Positions 1 through 9,537 of a stretch of 64,000 nucleotides of DNA are shown one piece after another. Made by a program: the position numbers and the translations under genes. Source of the stretch: CAZIKF01 sp964539825. GTDB lineage: Bacteria; Muiribacteriota; UBA6191. The notes beneath the pieces were generated by a model, which saw nothing but the letters and a program-made list of their open reading frames with translations, did not search any database and was not told the DNA's origin. How positions within the stretch are numbered: the stretch's first letter is position 1; each line of letters starts with the position of its first letter. The stretch is from positions 42,726 to 106,725 of the forward strand of contig CAZIKF010000019.1 of assembly GCA_964539825.1 (NCBI GenBank), given 5' to 3'.

Positions 1-683
1 AGAAGGAAAAAAGATTTATCGAGCCAATTAATGCGCTCTAAACGACTCAACTGGGTAGTTGCTATGCCTACGACCACCAGCAGAAAAACCAGGTTGAGCG
101 GCCCCTTTACCTCCCAGGAAATTTGCTCCAGGGGTAGGGTGATTACCATTCCCATGAGAAAAATAAACAGCATGGTACGAGAAAGAATACTACTCTTCTC
201 GCCACCTACGAGGGCCATCTCCGCCTGCCCCTCTCTGCGGTCTTCAAAATCAGCGAAAACCCGGGAGAGAAAAAAACCTAACCCCAGGGCGATCACCGGC
301 ACAAAAAGGAGCCTGGCAAACCCCAGCGAAGAACCAAGCAGCTGAAAGGTGAACAAAATCGCGATTACATTGATAGCGGGTCCCGCATATAAAAAGGTTA
401 TCGCGGGTCCTATCCCCGCCCCGCGTTGATAAATGGTTTGAAATAATGGCAGGATTCCGCAGGCGCAGACCGATAGAACCCCACCCGCAACCAGGGAAAT
501 AGGATAACTTACCAGGGGACTAACCCCTCGGGCCAGGAAACGAATGATCGTATGACGGGGGATAAAAGTCGCGATACCTCCCGCTATAAAAAAGGCCGGC
601 AGAAACGCACCTGCAAGCCGTTTGATCACATATAGCTCAACTGCCTGAAACCCTGGCTTTATGACACTGAAGAGATCTTCCAA
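1..683 (-). CDS. ArsP/DUF318-type membrane permease, 3' end cut by window edge
   Basis: This frame is open from a TTG at 683 to the window edge, at least 227 codons. The start is supported by an AGGAAAG-like ribosome-binding site seven bases upstream. The product is strongly hydrophobic, with membrane segments near residues 25-45, 55-80, 92-115, 120-140 and 168-185. The stretch around residues 71-105 (SVCACGILPL, then a glycine-rich loop and AGPAIN) matches what I know of the DUF318/ArsP_1 permease family (YraQ-like), some of which export trivalent organoarsenicals. The conserved cysteine pair C73/C75 lies in that motif. The substrate cannot be inferred here. It starts 12 bases after the pseudopilin at 696-1694 and probably shares its transcript, although no functional link is obvious. 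The C-terminus is missing. Confidence 0.75.
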   Translation of the reverse strand, partial: MEDLFSVIKPGFQAVELYVIKRLAGAFLPAFFIAGGIATFIPRHTIIRFLARGVSPLVSYPISLVAGGVLSVCACGILPLFQTIYQRGAGIGPAITFLYAGPAINVIAILFTFQLLGSSLGFARLLFVPVIALGLGFFLSRVFADFEDRREGQAEMALVGGEKSSILSRTMLFIFLMGMVITLPLEQISWEVKGPLNLVFLLVVVGIATTQLSRLERINWLDKSFFL

Positions 684-695
684 GATTTATCTTTC

Positions 696-1694
696 CTAGT
701 TTAGAGTACGAGAAACCTTGAAGACCGATTGTTCCGTGAGGGTACCCGCGACTCCTGAAAACCGAGTTACTGACAGGTCCGTTTGATCAGAAGTGGCGGT
801 CACCGTACCCTGGCTTACAGCATTGACCTGTACCGATACCGATACGGCCTCCTGCCCATATAAATTCGCGTCTCTTGTAGAGAGAACCTTCATTTCATCC
901 ACAAAATAAGAAGCTGTGAACATATCCGGTACACCCGTAACTGGATCTATGGCTCCCGATACAATCTGAATCGCGGCCTGTGAATTGGGAAACACTCCTG
1001 TGTTTGTAGGCGGAGAGGGTACAGGACTGGCTCCGTTTACCACATTCCCCTGGTTGATCCACTGGGACAAATCAATGGCCTCATATAGGGTCGGCAGGGC
1101 TCCTGCAAAAGGATCCAGGGTTGAGATGTCTTCATAGAACCGTACTAAATGAAGATTGGTACGAAACCTTGCCGCGCTGGCAGGCGCGATATTTACTTTG
1201 AATAAATCTTCCAGTCGGGGATTGCCTCCGGGCACGTCGCCATTGGTCCAAATATCATTATTATTATCAAAATCAGTATCTTCAACCGCATCTCTATTCA
1301 GTGGATCTATACTAACCATTGAACCTGCGATGAAAGCGGGTCCTGGATTGGTGACAATGGATCCTATCCCCCTGGATGAATTATCAGTGACGCCGGTATA
1401 TACCTGTGTCCAATTTCCAGGGAAGTCCGCATAGCCGGCGGAATGATCAAAAAAAGGATTTTTTCCAATGGCATAAGCAGCGGCATCATAGGCTTCGGTG
1501 GACAACAACCTCATTTTTAGACGTGCGTGCTGCAGCGCGCCCTTGGCCACGTATTTCATTTGCAAGTGCTTGAGATTATGAAAAATGACAGGTCTATCCT
1601 GCTTGTCGGATCGCAGCAGCATGATGACAGTGATGCTAAGAATCCCGATAAAGGCAAAGACCATTGGAATTGCCATACCTCGACGGGTATTCAT
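696..1694 (-). CDS. PilX-like pseudopilin assembly protein
   Basis: A 332-residue protein with a short basic N-terminus, then one membrane helix (about residues 8-27, IPMVFAFIGILSITVIMLL), then a long extracytoplasmic domain. This layout and its place directly after a PilV-like gene fit the PilX/PulK-like minor pseudopilins of type IV pilus or type II secretion systems. The usual GFTLxE cleavage motif is absent; the sequence is RRGMAIPMV, as is common in PilX-type proteins. The ATG at 1694 overlaps the stop of the upstream gene by four bases (ATGA), so translation is probably coupled. The globular region has no domain I recognise. It contains several acidic Asp/Asn stretches around residues 130-150. 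Confidence 0.65.
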   Translation of the reverse strand: MNTRRGMAIPMVFAFIGILSITVIMLLRSDKQDRPVIFHNLKHLQMKYVAKGALQHARLKMRLLSTEAYDAAAYAIGKNPFFDHSAGYADFPGNWTQVYTGVTDNSSRGIGSIVTNPGPAFIAGSMVSIDPLNRDAVEDTDFDNNNDIWTNGDVPGGNPRLEDLFKVNIAPASAARFRTNLHLVRFYEDISTLDPFAGALPTLYEAIDLSQWINQGNVVNGASPVPSPPTNTGVFPNSQAAIQIVSGAIDPVTGVPDMFTASYFVDEMKVLSTRDANLYGQEAVSVSVQVNAVSQGTVTATSDQTDLSVTRFSGVAGTLTEQSVFKVSRTLN

Positions 1695-2617
1695 TGGAAC
1701 CTACCTTTAAAGGTGACTAGCTGAATCATTTTTGCTCCACCCCTTTCATCCACACGAGATCGCTGGGCTGCCTGAGTCCAATCCGTCCCCGCAGTTTCAA
1801 AGGCATTTTGCCATCCCCAGCGAATAAAGAGCTGAATCTTGGCGAAGTTCGCGTACTGGGCATTGCTTGCGTTTGCACCGAGGTAATTAAACGGAATATT
1901 GGCATTATCGAGGGGGATGGAAATTTCTTCATCGCTCTTGGTTCGTCTATCGTGAAGTCCCGGATCAATCGCCCATTGGGGCTGATAGTAGGGGCTATAT
2001 GCCGTGTAATCTCCGTTTCCCTCTACTGGAATATTGGCAAAGGAATCTGACCTGAGATAAGTAACGGCAGAGCTCAGGCTTAGCGTATCGTAGAGATGAT
2101 GAGGTTTATTGGGAACCTGCTCATAATCAATAGATGGGTTTTCCAGATATCCATGTGAAACCCATGTGGTCCTTCCCGCGGACCCGGGAACACCTACATG
2201 GTAGGCACCAATGTAGAGATCCGTGTAATAATTTTCTCTGCCTATCTTAAAATACCTCGCTTTGGACATGACACTTTGACAGGTCGCCGGCGGGGCAGTC
2301 TGAGCGCAGTAGTTCCCTAAAAAGTCATTTCTACCGATTGTGGCCGTTGTGAATCCTGCAGATTCCCGACTTGCGTCTGCATCCCGTAGTGGGTTGGCCA
2401 GCGGGTTGGAAAAATCAAGGTCTTGAAATCTCACCGAATCATTGAGAAGGAACTCCAAAATACTAGCCCCTACATTGGATGCATTGGAGTAACTATTGGA
2501 GATATCAGTCTTGCGAACTCCGCTCCACATGACGCCCATCAGGGGAACCAGAGCAAATGCCAAAACGGCAAGGGCAACCAAAACTTCCGTTAGAGTAAAT
2601 CCATTATCTCTTTTCAT
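1691..2617 (-). CDS. PilV-like prepilin-type pseudopilin
   Basis: A 308-residue protein with a textbook class III (prepilin) leader: MKRDNG, then FTLTEVLVALAVLAF, with Glu5 of the mature protein and a hydrophobic helix to about residue 30. Prepilin peptidase would cleave after Gly6. Among minor pseudopilins the TLTEVLVALAVLAFALVPL signature is closest to the PilV/GspI class. The remaining 270 residues are polar, Tyr/Asn-rich, and not a domain I recognise. The start ATG is preceded by AGG eight bases upstream. It is the first gene of the minus-strand group 2617-1 and is translationally coupled to the PilX-like gene. A divergent PilW-like gene lies on the other strand. Confidence 0.75.
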   Translation of the reverse strand: MKRDNGFTLTEVLVALAVLAFALVPLMGVMWSGVRKTDISNSYSNASNVGASILEFLLNDSVRFQDLDFSNPLANPLRDADASRESAGFTTATIGRNDFLGNYCAQTAPPATCQSVMSKARYFKIGRENYYTDLYIGAYHVGVPGSAGRTTWVSHGYLENPSIDYEQVPNKPHHLYDTLSLSSAVTYLRSDSFANIPVEGNGDYTAYSPYYQPQWAIDPGLHDRRTKSDEEISIPLDNANIPFNYLGANASNAQYANFAKIQLFIRWGWQNAFETAGTDWTQAAQRSRVDERGGAKMIQLVTFKGRFQ

Positions 2618-2626
2618 TTAAACCTA

Positions 2627-2632
2627 ATTATA
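2627..2632 (-). promoter_or_regulatory. candidate -10 box for the pseudopilin/permease group
   Basis: A perfect TATAAT on the minus strand lies 10 bases before the ATG at 2617. No convincing -35 hexamer sits 16-18 bases upstream. If used, the leader would be only a few bases long. This is inference from a consensus match only. Confidence 0.3.
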
Positions 2633-2664
2633 CTCTCATAAGTGGTAAACCGCTTTTTTCACAG

Positions 2665-2670
2665 TATAAT
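2665..2670 (+). promoter_or_regulatory. candidate -10 box for the PilW-like gene
   Basis: A perfect TATAAT on the plus strand lies in the AT-rich divergent region, about 60 bases before the start at 2733. The -35 region is weak. With the opposing -10 at 2627-2632 it would form a compact divergent promoter pair. Confidence 0.35.
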
Positions 2671-2732
2671 TGTAATAATTGTAAAGGGGTACTAATCAAA
2701 GAACATCTTTCCCAGCCAGGGCCATCCAAATA

Positions 2733-3563
2733 ATGTCTTTTCGTCTCAAAGCCTTCATACGCGGATTCACACTCACGGAATTGCTCATTGCGTCTGCAAT
2801 TCTCACTATATTTATGGTGGGGCTGGGTACTTTTTTTCTTAAGGGCAACCAGGCGGCGGCAAAAGGGACCTGGAGGACCCACACGATTGCCCGGGCCAGA
2901 ACAGGGATGAAATTTCTTCAAACCGCGTTAGATAAGACCTCCTATCCTTCCTATACCGGACCCAATGCTTTTGATGAAATTAGCCCCTGGGATGCCGAGG
3001 CTTCTGATTATGATCTCACCTTCTATCTACCCTTTTCTAAAGACAGCACCGAACCCGTTACTTTTGAAGCCGGAGTCCACGAAGGGACCATCTTGCAATT
3101 TATCACTGTAAGTCCTTATCAAGTGGCTCCAGATCTTAGTGTAGCCCAGATGGGAGTGGCCACTCGCTATACCTTTTCTTTCCCGATTGCCGCAGACATA
3201 CCCCCAAGAAATGTTTTTGACGGAAACCGTGGAATCAATACCTTCACGACAACCCTCTCCATAACAGCCGAGGAAGGTACCTATTCTTATGATCCGGCCG
3301 CAAATACCTTTAATAACCCTGATTTCTCCGCCGGAAGATCAAGGCGAATCACAGTTCCTGACGTTCACCGCTTCGTTTTTTTCATTTTCAGCTCCAATCC
3401 GAATCCTGAATATGCGGACGAAACCGACGCTGCCCGTACGCCCGCGCTATTTCCGCGTATCACCTTGCAGATCACCCTGGAGAGCCGCGACCCCTTTGAC
3501 GCGAGACTGGTGATCACCCAGGATCTAATTTACATGGTGAATACCCAGATAAGAGCAATCTAA
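2733..3563 (+). CDS. PilW-like prepilin-type pseudopilin
   Basis: A 276-residue protein with a prepilin leader (MSFRLKAFIRG, then FTLTELLIASAILTIFMVG), where cleavage after Gly11 leaves Glu at position 5. The layout and the long polar domain fit the PilW/PulJ class of minor pseudopilins. It is transcribed away from the PilV- and PilX-like genes at 1691-2617 and 696-1694, so the three make a set split across a divergent promoter. No good ribosome-binding site precedes the ATG. The prepilin motif sits only eleven residues in, which supports this start. The C-terminal region includes a Phe-rich stretch (RFVFFIFS) near residue 215. The cargo or surface role cannot be read from the sequence. Confidence 0.7.
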   Translation: MSFRLKAFIRGFTLTELLIASAILTIFMVGLGTFFLKGNQAAAKGTWRTHTIARARTGMKFLQTALDKTSYPSYTGPNAFDEISPWDAEASDYDLTFYLPFSKDSTEPVTFEAGVHEGTILQFITVSPYQVAPDLSVAQMGVATRYTFSFPIAADIPPRNVFDGNRGINTFTTTLSITAEEGTYSYDPAANTFNNPDFSAGRSRRITVPDVHRFVFFIFSSNPNPEYADETDAARTPALFPRITLQITLESRDPFDARLVITQDLIYMVNTQIRAI

Positions 3564-3602
3564 GGATTCATGAGATCTTTTGATCTCCAGGAAACAAAGG
3601 AA

Positions 3603-3693
3603 CAATTGAATCATTGGAATAAGTATGGCGAATCCATTCCATTGCTCCCATTGATTCCAATGATTCTATTGATTCTTGCTCTCGCAAAAGAGC
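3603..3693. terminator. convergent-gene inverted repeats, possible bidirectional terminator
   Basis: Between the converging genes ending at 3563 and 3703 there is an 18-base inverted repeat (3603-3620 with 3654-3671, one mismatch) around a 33-base loop. A small hairpin follows: GCTCT at 3678-3682 paired with AGAGC at 3689-3693. There is no clean U-tract, so termination function is inferred from position. Confidence 0.4.
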
Positions 3694-3702
3694 ACGGGCT
3701 AC

Positions 3703-6700
3703 CTAAGGTAGTCCGTAGATAGTCTCGTCAGGAGGCTGATTGGTCTCAAGGAGCTTGGGCAGTGAATCCATAAGTCTTTTGCTCGCGCCTCGGACCACGT
3801 AGTAGTCATTGATGAGCAAAGTCGGCGCGGCCACCACCTGCTTTTGGGCAAGATCAATCAGACTCATCAGCAGTTCCCTGGCCCCCTCGGGTCCCCCCAC
3901 ACATTCGGAGATCTTCTTCTGAAGACCCTGTTCAATCCCGGCGGCCTGAAAACCTGCGCTACGCAGGCCATCTCCATCCAATGCTTGTATTGCTTTGGAA
4001 AGGTCTTCCTGAGATCGAGCCTTAGCGAGAGATTCTGAAACCACAGTGGAAACATGCTTCAGGTATGCCCGTGTTTTCGTTGACTCGGCATGACGAGCAG
4101 TACAAAGTTGAGTCAGAGCCTCCAGGATCTCTTTCTTTCCGTTGCGAGATTGAAGGTAGATGGGCATGGAACGTCCTGCCCCATCGTTATACATGACCAT
4201 AAATGCCTGGTCTCTAACCTTGGGATCTTCAAGATTGGTCTGAACTTGTGACACCAGGGGCACTACCTGAAAGTCTACCGCCATTTTAAGAGTTTCTTCT
4301 GCTTTTCGAATGATCTCAAGGGCGTCTTTCTGCACCCCTATCGTCTGTGCATAAGGATTGGTATAGATTTTTAAACTCTTCAAGTTGGGGGCTGAATCCA
4401 GGCTGGCAACCTCATTCACCAGGGGATTGATGAAGTATACCCCTCCAGAGACCGCCAGATAGCGCTCCAACCTCTTGGTCCTTGGTGATTTCTTAAAATC
4501 CGATCCCTGGAAGACGAAAAGGGGGAATCGACTGACCTTAATCTGTTCCAGGATCTTCTTTGCCTTAGCAGATTCGCTTGAGATAGTCTCCACTTCTAGC
4601 TTAGGGTAAAGCTGGAATAGATTCTGTAAAAACCTGCCGCTCTCGCAGAGGCCACAGTCCTCGTCAACAATCATTGTCAACTGGACCGCTACAGGCTCCT
4701 TAAACTCACACACCGCATCCCTCGTACCTGGAGATTTACAAAACCCGTTCTTACCCTCCTTAACGCAGTGGGCATCATTTGAGCAAGCTGCCACATTGAT
4801 GCAGTTTTCGGAGGCTCCTTCCATAGCATCACAAATTTGAAACTCCAGGGGAGATGTATCAAAGGGTAATGCGTAGGGGGAACCATTAACCCTTAGTGTG
4901 GGTGAGGCGGAGATTCCCTTGTCATTTCCATGGGCTATGTTTTCACGAAACCAGGTATCGCCCCGACCATCCTTTATTGCGGCTTCTACCTGGTCTATTT
5001 TTAAACCCAATTTCAGAGCTGGAGCCCGCCAGTCTCCGTACACATTCTTGTTGCGCTCCAAAACATAGGCAAAGAAAGAATCTGGAAAAAGTTTTGAGAT
5101 TACAACCTGGCGTATATCTTCATCTACTTCAGACTTTCCATGCAAAGATTGGAACTTCGCATCAGGATCCAGTTCAAAATCCGCCTTGCAGCCAGGCTCG
5201 GAACTCTCACTCTCCTTGGAAATGACCTTCTCTTTTTTCGCTTGTTTCCCCTGCATCTCCTTTACTTTACCCTCTACATCCGTAGCGATAAATCTCAAAT
5301 TCAACTGCACTCGATCGGAATATTTTTGAACCAGGGGGAGAAGTTTGTTTTCGGCCTTTAAACCAAAAGGACACTCGCTCATAACATATAAATCCATGAC
5401 CACCGTGGAGCTCTTTTGGATCGGCACACTTGGCGCATTAGATGGTGCTGGAGTACTGTGGTCTACCATGGGTTTGAAGGCGGCATACTGAAAATAGGGG
5501 GAATTTTCCGAGTCATGGCACTGCATGCAGCGACTTTTAGGAACTTCCAGGGAAATATTCTTCTTACTCGGGTTTCTAACATGGTTGTAACCAGCTCCGT
5601 GACAGGATTCACATCCTACGTTTTGGAGCTGCTTTAGGCGGGTGGATATCTTATAACCGGACTCATATCCAAATCCTATGGAATGGCACTTCACACAAGC
5701 GGGTACAAAATCACGCTTCTTTTGGAGAAGAACATCGAAGGCGTGTGAGTGAGAAGTGCTCTTGTGCTGATCGTACTCAGCTTTATGGCAGCTCTTGCAG
5801 TTTTCTGAGCCCACAAATCGGTTTTTTCCCTCGGAAACCAATTGTTCCATGGGGTCCGACTCAAATAGCTTCGAAAAACCCTTTTGCAGCTCGGGGTCCT
5901 CTTCCACAGCCTTATAAAATGAATCAACAATGGACTTGATCTCCTTATTCTCCTCATAGGAATCCAACACCGCCAGGGAAGTATACTTTTTCGCAGCAAG
6001 GTCAAATTTCTTGACCATCTTCCCCTTTTCCCCGGGATAAATTACGGGAACTCCCCTTATCCACTCAAATTCACCATGAGATTGATTTGCTATAACCAGG
6101 CGTAACTTGGACTTCAACGATTTGATGATTGGATCGAGCTCATCGGGCTTCAATCCCGATAGAAGAATCAAATTTTTAGTCTTCCTATAGGGTTTTAATG
6201 CCTCAAGCGGAGGAACAACCTTGAAGTCAGAATGCACTTGAATAGACGGTGACACCAGGGAGAGTACCTGAAATCCATTTATTTCCTTGTGTCTTTGAAA
6301 TGGGAAGGAGCCATCTTGGGAGGACATCAAATTTGTAGCTACGAAAAGCTCCTTGCCAGGGAGATTCTTAAGAAAGGTGGTAGCTTTCTGCGCTTCCTTG
6401 CTTGATAGTCCGACAGCATCGTAGCCAAGCTTTAGGAAGGATTGGGCATAATGAAGATTTCTTGTTTCATCAAGCTTATGTTTTATATCTATAAAATTAC
6501 CGCTATCAAGCAGCAGAAAATCCTTTTCGTCTACAATTGCTTGAGGTCGTCTGGAAATTCCTCCCAGCATCCCTTCCACACAGCCACAGGGCTCCAGGTA
6601 GCTAGCTGTGTTTCCGGTAACCAATATAGTCTTTACACCAGCCTCCAATAAGCTACTGCCTACCAGAAATCCGAGCCATAAAACAAAAATATTTCTTAGT

Positions 6701-6714
6701 TTCATCACATTCAC
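3703..6714 (-). CDS. Exported tetraheme cytochrome c fused to thioredoxin-fold domains
   Basis: A 1003-residue exported protein with a signal peptide (residues 1-25). Residues about 27-265 contain the EPCGC (41-45) and GGISRRP (51-57) signatures I associate with UshA/metallophosphatase-like domains found next to multiheme cytochromes. Residues 300-405 carry four CxxCH heme-binding motifs (CKSCH 306, CVKCH 340, CESCH 368, CMQCH 396), resembling cytochrome c554-type modules. Residues 438-635 form a DsbA-like domain with ECPFG at 447-451 (one active-site Cys only) and a cis-Pro-like SPT at 604. Residues 675-1003 look like two further thioredoxin-like folds, with CGLC at 687-690 and APT before the C-terminus. 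A cysteine cluster (638-669) links the domains. The likely role is periplasmic electron transfer or thiol-disulfide chemistry. The physiological partner is unknown. Confidence 0.75.
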   Translation of the reverse strand: MNVMKLRNIFVLWLGFLVGSSLLEAGVKTILVTGNTASYLEPCGCVEGMLGGISRRPQAIVDEKDFLLLDSGNFIDIKHKLDETRNLHYAQSFLKLGYDAVGLSSKEAQKATTFLKNLPGKELFVATNLMSSQDGSFPFQRHKEINGFQVLSLVSPSIQVHSDFKVVPPLEALKPYRKTKNLILLSGLKPDELDPIIKSLKSKLRLVIANQSHGEFEWIRGVPVIYPGEKGKMVKKFDLAAKKYTSLAVLDSYEENKEIKSIVDSFYKAVEEDPELQKGFSKLFESDPMEQLVSEGKNRFVGSENCKSCHKAEYDQHKSTSHSHAFDVLLQKKRDFVPACVKCHSIGFGYESGYKISTRLKQLQNVGCESCHGAGYNHVRNPSKKNISLEVPKSRCMQCHDSENSPYFQYAAFKPMVDHSTPAPSNAPSVPIQKSSTVVMDLYVMSECPFGLKAENKLLPLVQKYSDRVQLNLRFIATDVEGKVKEMQGKQAKKEKVISKESESSEPGCKADFELDPDAKFQSLHGKSEVDEDIRQVVISKLFPDSFFAYVLERNKNVYGDWRAPALKLGLKIDQVEAAIKDGRGDTWFRENIAHGNDKGISASPTLRVNGSPYALPFDTSPLEFQICDAMEGASENCINVAACSNDAHCVKEGKNGFCKSPGTRDAVCEFKEPVAVQLTMIVDEDCGLCESGRFLQNLFQLYPKLEVETISSESAKAKKILEQIKVSRFPLFVFQGSDFKKSPRTKRLERYLAVSGGVYFINPLVNEVASLDSAPNLKSLKIYTNPYAQTIGVQKDALEIIRKAEETLKMAVDFQVVPLVSQVQTNLEDPKVRDQAFMVMYNDGAGRSMPIYLQSRNGKKEILEALTQLCTARHAESTKTRAYLKHVSTVVSESLAKARSQEDLSKAIQALDGDGLRSAGFQAAGIEQGLQKKISECVGGPEGARELLMSLIDLAQKQVVAAPTLLINDYYVVRGASKRLMDSLPKLLETNQPPDETIYGLP

Positions 6715-6816
6715 TTCCTATTGAACTCTCCCGGGCAGTCTCTAATAGCAAGAGTTCCTATCGGCAACATACGAAAAGAGGAGATCAAATGCAATCCGTA
6801 TCAGAGTGGATTGAAA

Positions 6817-9537
6817 TTACTTAAGACAGCAGCGAAAGCCCGTGGTCGCGCTAGTCGCGTTCACAGATACAAAGTCGTAATCATCCGATGAGTTACAGGT
6901 CCCGTCCAAAACACGAAAAGTCACGGCGGTATTGGTTCCGCCCATATCTCGAAGCAGCAATGATTCCCCGGTGGTAAGTTTCCCCTGGGAACAGGACATG
7001 GCTACCTGATTCACATCACAGAGCTGATATCCATCACTCTGACATACTGACAAAGCATCAAAGAATGCTAATGGTACCAATCCATGGTTGGCTACCTTTG
7101 AGATACAATCTGAACGCAAGTCTGCACCTGATCCTACAAGAGGCTCAGTTTTGGAATCTTTGACACCGCAATTCCCCTGGACATCTCCCGTACGAAACCA
7201 GGACGCCATCAAAGGAGTCTCCAGGGTCACAGGAACCAGGTTCCCTGTTGAGATGCTCATGGAGATTGTGCCATTGTTATTCAAACTATTTACTCGTTCT
7301 GAGTTTGAGTCTTTGATTTCCAAGGCACTGCGATAGTCATTTGCGCTATTGAAATTAACGACGTCCAATTCAAGAAAGGTCATGGGACTAACTGCGTTGG
7401 TATTTCGTAAAACCAACATCTCCGTGACCGCCGTGGTTATCTTCATAGGGACAGTACGGCTGGAGAGCACCGTTACCGAAAGTTGATCATTTTCAATCAG
7501 AGAACCTGTTGCTGTTGCTGTGCTGAATTGTAATGCACTCAGTGTGGCATCTGCGAAGTCATCATTTTGAAGTAGGTCGGAGGTACTCAGACCGCTAAAT
7601 AGCTTATCATTTGTGACCGCTCTATCCACCAGGTCTTCCTCCGCTACTGAACCTGATGCAAAGTCATCAAATGCCACCGCCGCGTCAGCAAGGTCCGTCG
7701 TAATCACAGAAGAGGACGCGAAAGCAGCTGACTGCATGGTTCCAGCCTCAATTTTGCCGGAAGTCATGGCCGCGCCGTTGGGTGAGCCGACACTGGAGAA
7801 TACTCTTGAAGTCAAACTTCCAAACATCTGGGAAGTTCCAACTGCTCCAGTCGCAATATTGAGAGTACCAACCCCCGAGTTCGGATCCGTGTCATCAAAG
7901 TCTTTTAACAAATTCTGATCTACAGCCCCAGCACTTAGGTCAGCACCCTGAATAGTCCCGTCCTGAATCATGGTGCCATTAAAAAAGCTTAAGCTGGTTC
8001 CTCCGTCAAGGTCTGTGAATTCAAGGTTTTGAGAGCGCAATTGAAGATCATCATCCTTATTAGCGGCATTGATGAAACCAAAAGTAGCAACCGGATTGGA
8101 CTTGTTTGAAAAATAGGTTAAATCACCGTTGGACAAAATATTGTACCCAAAGGCATTTCCATCTCCATCCGAGAATTCAAGAAGTGGGAAAGCATTCACG
8201 TTTGTATCGCTGCGGGTAGAAGAGATGGTGAAGGTTTTGCTCTTGAGCCTATCGAAATTCACCAGGGTTTGTGGAAAAACTCTGGTGAGGTCATTATCGA
8301 GGTCCGTCCTGACGGCCTGGGCTGGCACCGCTGAGAGTGCGATTACTCCCGGTGTTGATAGGGTAGCTAGTTTAGAGTCCTCAATTAACTCTCCCGCATC
8401 AGTGCTCTGAAAATCTTCATTTTTAAGGGTTCCATCAGCTATATGATCCCCGTCAATCGCTTCATTATTGAACTGATCTATTTCACCATTAACCAATAGA
8501 TGGCTATGGAGAGAAGAGTCTATGAGTTCATTGGAGACCAAAGTTTGAAATTTACTTAGAGTGGTAGATGTTTCCGTTACAAGATGCTCCTCAAGAAGAT
8601 GGGCCGCTCCCAGGGGATTCGTACTGCCCAGAACTGAAATTGTAGATCCAGAGGTAAACTGAAGCAGTTCGGTCAAGACCAGATCTCCGTTGATCACAAC
8701 AGTATGAGTCGCCTGTACGGCTGAGGGGAGTGAGTCCGGTACGGATAGTGAACCTGATATATTTAAGGTTTTTCCAACCGATAGACGTCCTGGAAACTCA
8801 GGGTCCATCGCGATTAAATCTCCAGAGCTCGATAATTTCACCACTGACACCTCGGTTTCAGTGGAGTTTGTTCTTCGAACATCCAAAGCCGCTCCACTTT
8901 CAACAGTTGAGGTTACGGATATGTTTCGAACACTTTGAAGCCTGCCGTCCTCATCAACTCTGAACACGACCGTATCGGTGCCTGAACTATCATTTCGTAA
9001 AGTTAGCTGGTCAGCATTTGCTTTGGTTTCCGCGGATCCATCGATGAGAAAGGAGCCCGCTTCAAGACGAGTCAGAGGATGCCCAATTGTGGTAAAGGAT
9101 TCCGGTTCAAGAGAATTGAATCCGAGGGTATTTTCAGAGCCAAATGCATAAGGAAAGGAGTGAAACACCTGCTGTCCAACCTTACCACCATTATTGGAAT
9201 CCCCTATTAAGATTTCAAGAAAATATGGTTCATCAAAAGTAAGCGGAGTCTGAGCACCTGTAGAAACATCAATGAATAGCGTAAACAAGCCATCTTGCAC
9301 TTTCACTCCACGGTGAATCTGGTTGAGTAAGGGAGGAACGCTAAGTGAAGGCGCGGCTACACTGCGTAAAAAGACCCTGAAATCTAGTGTTTGACCCAGG
9401 TCACCTTCAGGAGGTCTGAGTGTGCTGTGATCTAGAAGTCTCCCCTGGTAAATCAGTACGCGAGGAACTTCTCCAAAGGAGCTAGCGAGTAAGATACTAA
9501 GTACAAAGATCAGGCGGCTCAGGGATTGATGCAACAT
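6817..9537 (-). CDS. Secreted fibre-like protein, paralogue of the next gene upstream
   Basis: A 906-residue protein with a signal peptide (1-22), followed by a head region (PRVLIYQGRLLD, then a beta-rich segment ending in FHSFPYAFGS near residue 130). This head is shared with the protein at 9519-12113. The middle is a long Ser/Thr/Asn/Asp-rich shaft reminiscent of phage tail-fibre or autotransporter-like beta structure. The last 110 residues hold paired cysteines (LCDVNQ, then FRCCLK at the end). The ATG at 9537 overlaps the upstream gene by 19 bases and has GGGAG eight bases before it. The role is probably cell-surface adhesion or an appendage component, by inference. No catalytic motif was seen. 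Confidence 0.6.
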   Translation of the reverse strand: MLHQSLSRLIFVLSILLASSFGEVPRVLIYQGRLLDHSTLRPPEGDLGQTLDFRVFLRSVAAPSLSVPPLLNQIHRGVKVQDGLFTLFIDVSTGAQTPLTFDEPYFLEILIGDSNNGGKVGQQVFHSFPYAFGSENTLGFNSLEPESFTTIGHPLTRLEAGSFLIDGSAETKANADQLTLRNDSSGTDTVVFRVDEDGRLQSVRNISVTSTVESGAALDVRRTNSTETEVSVVKLSSSGDLIAMDPEFPGRLSVGKTLNISGSLSVPDSLPSAVQATHTVVINGDLVLTELLQFTSGSTISVLGSTNPLGAAHLLEEHLVTETSTTLSKFQTLVSNELIDSSLHSHLLVNGEIDQFNNEAIDGDHIADGTLKNEDFQSTDAGELIEDSKLATLSTPGVIALSAVPAQAVRTDLDNDLTRVFPQTLVNFDRLKSKTFTISSTRSDTNVNAFPLLEFSDGDGNAFGYNILSNGDLTYFSNKSNPVATFGFINAANKDDDLQLRSQNLEFTDLDGGTSLSFFNGTMIQDGTIQGADLSAGAVDQNLLKDFDDTDPNSGVGTLNIATGAVGTSQMFGSLTSRVFSSVGSPNGAAMTSGKIEAGTMQSAAFASSSVITTDLADAAVAFDDFASGSVAEEDLVDRAVTNDKLFSGLSTSDLLQNDDFADATLSALQFSTATATGSLIENDQLSVTVLSSRTVPMKITTAVTEMLVLRNTNAVSPMTFLELDVVNFNSANDYRSALEIKDSNSERVNSLNNNGTISMSISTGNLVPVTLETPLMASWFRTGDVQGNCGVKDSKTEPLVGSGADLRSDCISKVANHGLVPLAFFDALSVCQSDGYQLCDVNQVAMSCSQGKLTTGESLLLRDMGGTNTAVTFRVLDGTCNSSDDYDFVSVNATSATTGFRCCLK

